DNA of 12,848 nucleotides, from the NCBI GenBank assembly GCA_022759285.1, contig JAEMPM010000066.1, positions 1 through 12,848 on the forward strand, written 5' to 3'. A program made the position numbers and the translations under genes. The notes under the pieces are model-generated. The model was not told where the DNA came from. It saw only the letters and a list, made by a program, of their open reading frames with translations, and did not search any database. Source of the DNA: Thermocrinis sp. (lineage in GTDB: Bacteria; Aquificota; Aquificia; Aquificales; Aquificaceae). This document shows positions 12,125 to 12,848 of the stretch, piece after piece. The stretch's first letter is position 1. The number at the start of each line of letters is the position of its first letter.

Positions 12125-12848
12125 AGATTGCCACTTGGAATGTAAATTCTATAAGGTCCAGAAAAGAGCTGGTTTTTATGTGGTTGGAGAGGGTTCCTGT
12201 GGAAATCTTGTGTCTTCAAGAGATAAAAACAGAGACTCACAATTTTCCTTTTCTTGATTTTGAGAGGCTTGGGTATAAGTGCTATGTGCATGGGCAAAAA
12301 GCTTACAATGGCGTGGCTATATGTTCTAAGTTTGAGCTGGAGGATGTTTTTAAAGGCATAGGAGATGCAAAGTTTGATGTAGAAAGTCGGGTAATAGGAG
12401 GAAGGCTCAAGGACCTTTGGCTCATAAACTGCTACTTTCCTCATGGAGAGGAGAGAGGAGGTACGAAGTTTTACTATAAATTGGGGTTTTATGATGCTTT
12501 CTGTAAATTCTTAGACAGAAGCTTTAGTCCCTCAGACAAGATCGTACTTGTGGGCGATATGAACGTAGCCTTGGAAGACATAGACGTGTATGATCCGGTT
12601 GTCTTGAAGGATACCATAGGGACCATGCCGGAAGAAAGACAAGCCCTAAGAAAACTCCTAGATTGGGGTTTTGTGGACGCTTTCAGGTATTTATATCCTA
12701 ACAAGGTGGAGTTTACCTGGTGGGATTACATTGGAGGTGCAGTATGGAAAAACCAGGGCATGCGTATTGATTACATACTTATTACAGAGCCTCTTTTGAA
12801 GAGTCTGAAAGATGTGTTTGTAGATACATGGGCAAGAAAGAAGAGACA
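12118..12848 (+). CDS. xth: Exonuclease III (AP endonuclease family), truncated by the window end
   Basis: ATG 12118 overlaps the end of hisC and the frame stays open to the last base (243 codons plus two bases). The product is an ExoIII-type AP endonuclease / 3'-5' exonuclease of base-excision repair. Visible motifs are MLKIATWNVNSIR (1-13; N8 and N10), LQEIK (33-37; catalytic metal ligand E35), YFPHGEERGG (106-115, like the YFPQGE block), VGDMNVA (145-151; D147 and N149), FTWWDY (199-204) and RIDYIL (216-221; D218). The final SDHAPV-type segment with the catalytic His is expected just past the window edge. GAGG lies shortly before the ATG. An alternative TTG start at 12121 would remove one residue. 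Probably cotranscribed with hisC. Confidence 0.93.
   Translation, partial: MLKIATWNVNSIRSRKELVFMWLERVPVEILCLQEIKTETHNFPFLDFERLGYKCYVHGQKAYNGVAICSKFELEDVFKGIGDAKFDVESRVIGGRLKDLWLINCYFPHGEERGGTKFYYKLGFYDAFCKFLDRSFSPSDKIVLVGDMNVALEDIDVYDPVVLKDTIGTMPEERQALRKLLDWGFVDAFRYLYPNKVEFTWWDYIGGAVWKNQGMRIDYILITEPLLKSLKDVFVDTWARKKR

Noticed and set aside
12019..12444. Minus-strand open frame of 141 codons opposite hisC and xth
   Set aside because: Lies antisense to sequence encoding recognisable HisC and exonuclease III motifs; no family features, a shadow frame.
1..12848. Mobile element, phage or CRISPR content
   Set aside because: No transposase, integrase, terminal inverted repeats or spaced direct repeats were seen; composition looks even throughout.

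Overview
The window looks like a piece of chromosome from a member of the Aquificaceae (Aquifex / Hydrogenobacter / Thermocrinis type). This is inferred from the roughly mid-40s % GC appearance, heavy use of AGG/AGA and ATA codons, Lys/Glu-rich compact proteins, very tight gene packing, and the length and style of DnaG, RNase R and the ribosomal genes. No database search was possible, so genus-level identity is open. Nearly all of the window is housekeeping; there is no insertion sequence, CRISPR array, integrase or phage gene, and base and codon use look uniform.

Layout. (1) 1-188: the tail of an unrecognised protein, then a 36-codon ORF that starts on its stop codon. (2) 201-273, minus: tRNA-Val(GAC) with an odd C at position 33. 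It diverges from an SDR reductase of the pteridine-reductase type (295-1023) across a perfectly palindromic -10 box. (3) 1020-5175, minus: one tightly packed operon in transcription order rpmE, prfA, dnaG, truA, a four-helix membrane protein, and a YdcH/DUF465 coiled-coil protein, joined by overlaps or gaps of a few bases. (4) 5246-6846, plus: a DksA/TraR-type zinc-finger regulator translationally coupled (ATGA) to an iron-dependent alcohol dehydrogenase. (5) 6831-8933, minus: RNase R, overlapping the dehydrogenase tail to tail across a terminator-like hairpin. (6) 8976-10759, plus: folC and the ribosome-assembly GTPase engB (overlapping). (7) 10814-12848, plus: a small ribbon-helix-helix protein with a basic head and acidic tail, hisC, and an exonuclease III gene cut by the window end.

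How the genes fit together. Much of the window serves information processing: ribosome parts and assembly (rpmE, engB), termination (prfA), tRNA modification (truA), replication priming (dnaG), RNA decay (rnr), DNA repair (xth) and stringent-type transcription control (dksA-like). folC and possibly the pteridine-reductase-like SDR belong to folate metabolism, and hisC to histidine synthesis. The most unusual points are the C33 tRNA, the Cys-Cys-His-Cys zinc site in the DksA-like protein and its coupling to a dehydrogenase, palindromic or near-palindromic -10 sequences in all three divergent intergenic regions, two genes without a Shine-Dalgarno sequence that may be leaderless, a hairpin covering the rnr ribosome binding site, and the bipolar RHH protein. 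No clearly new multi-gene system was found.
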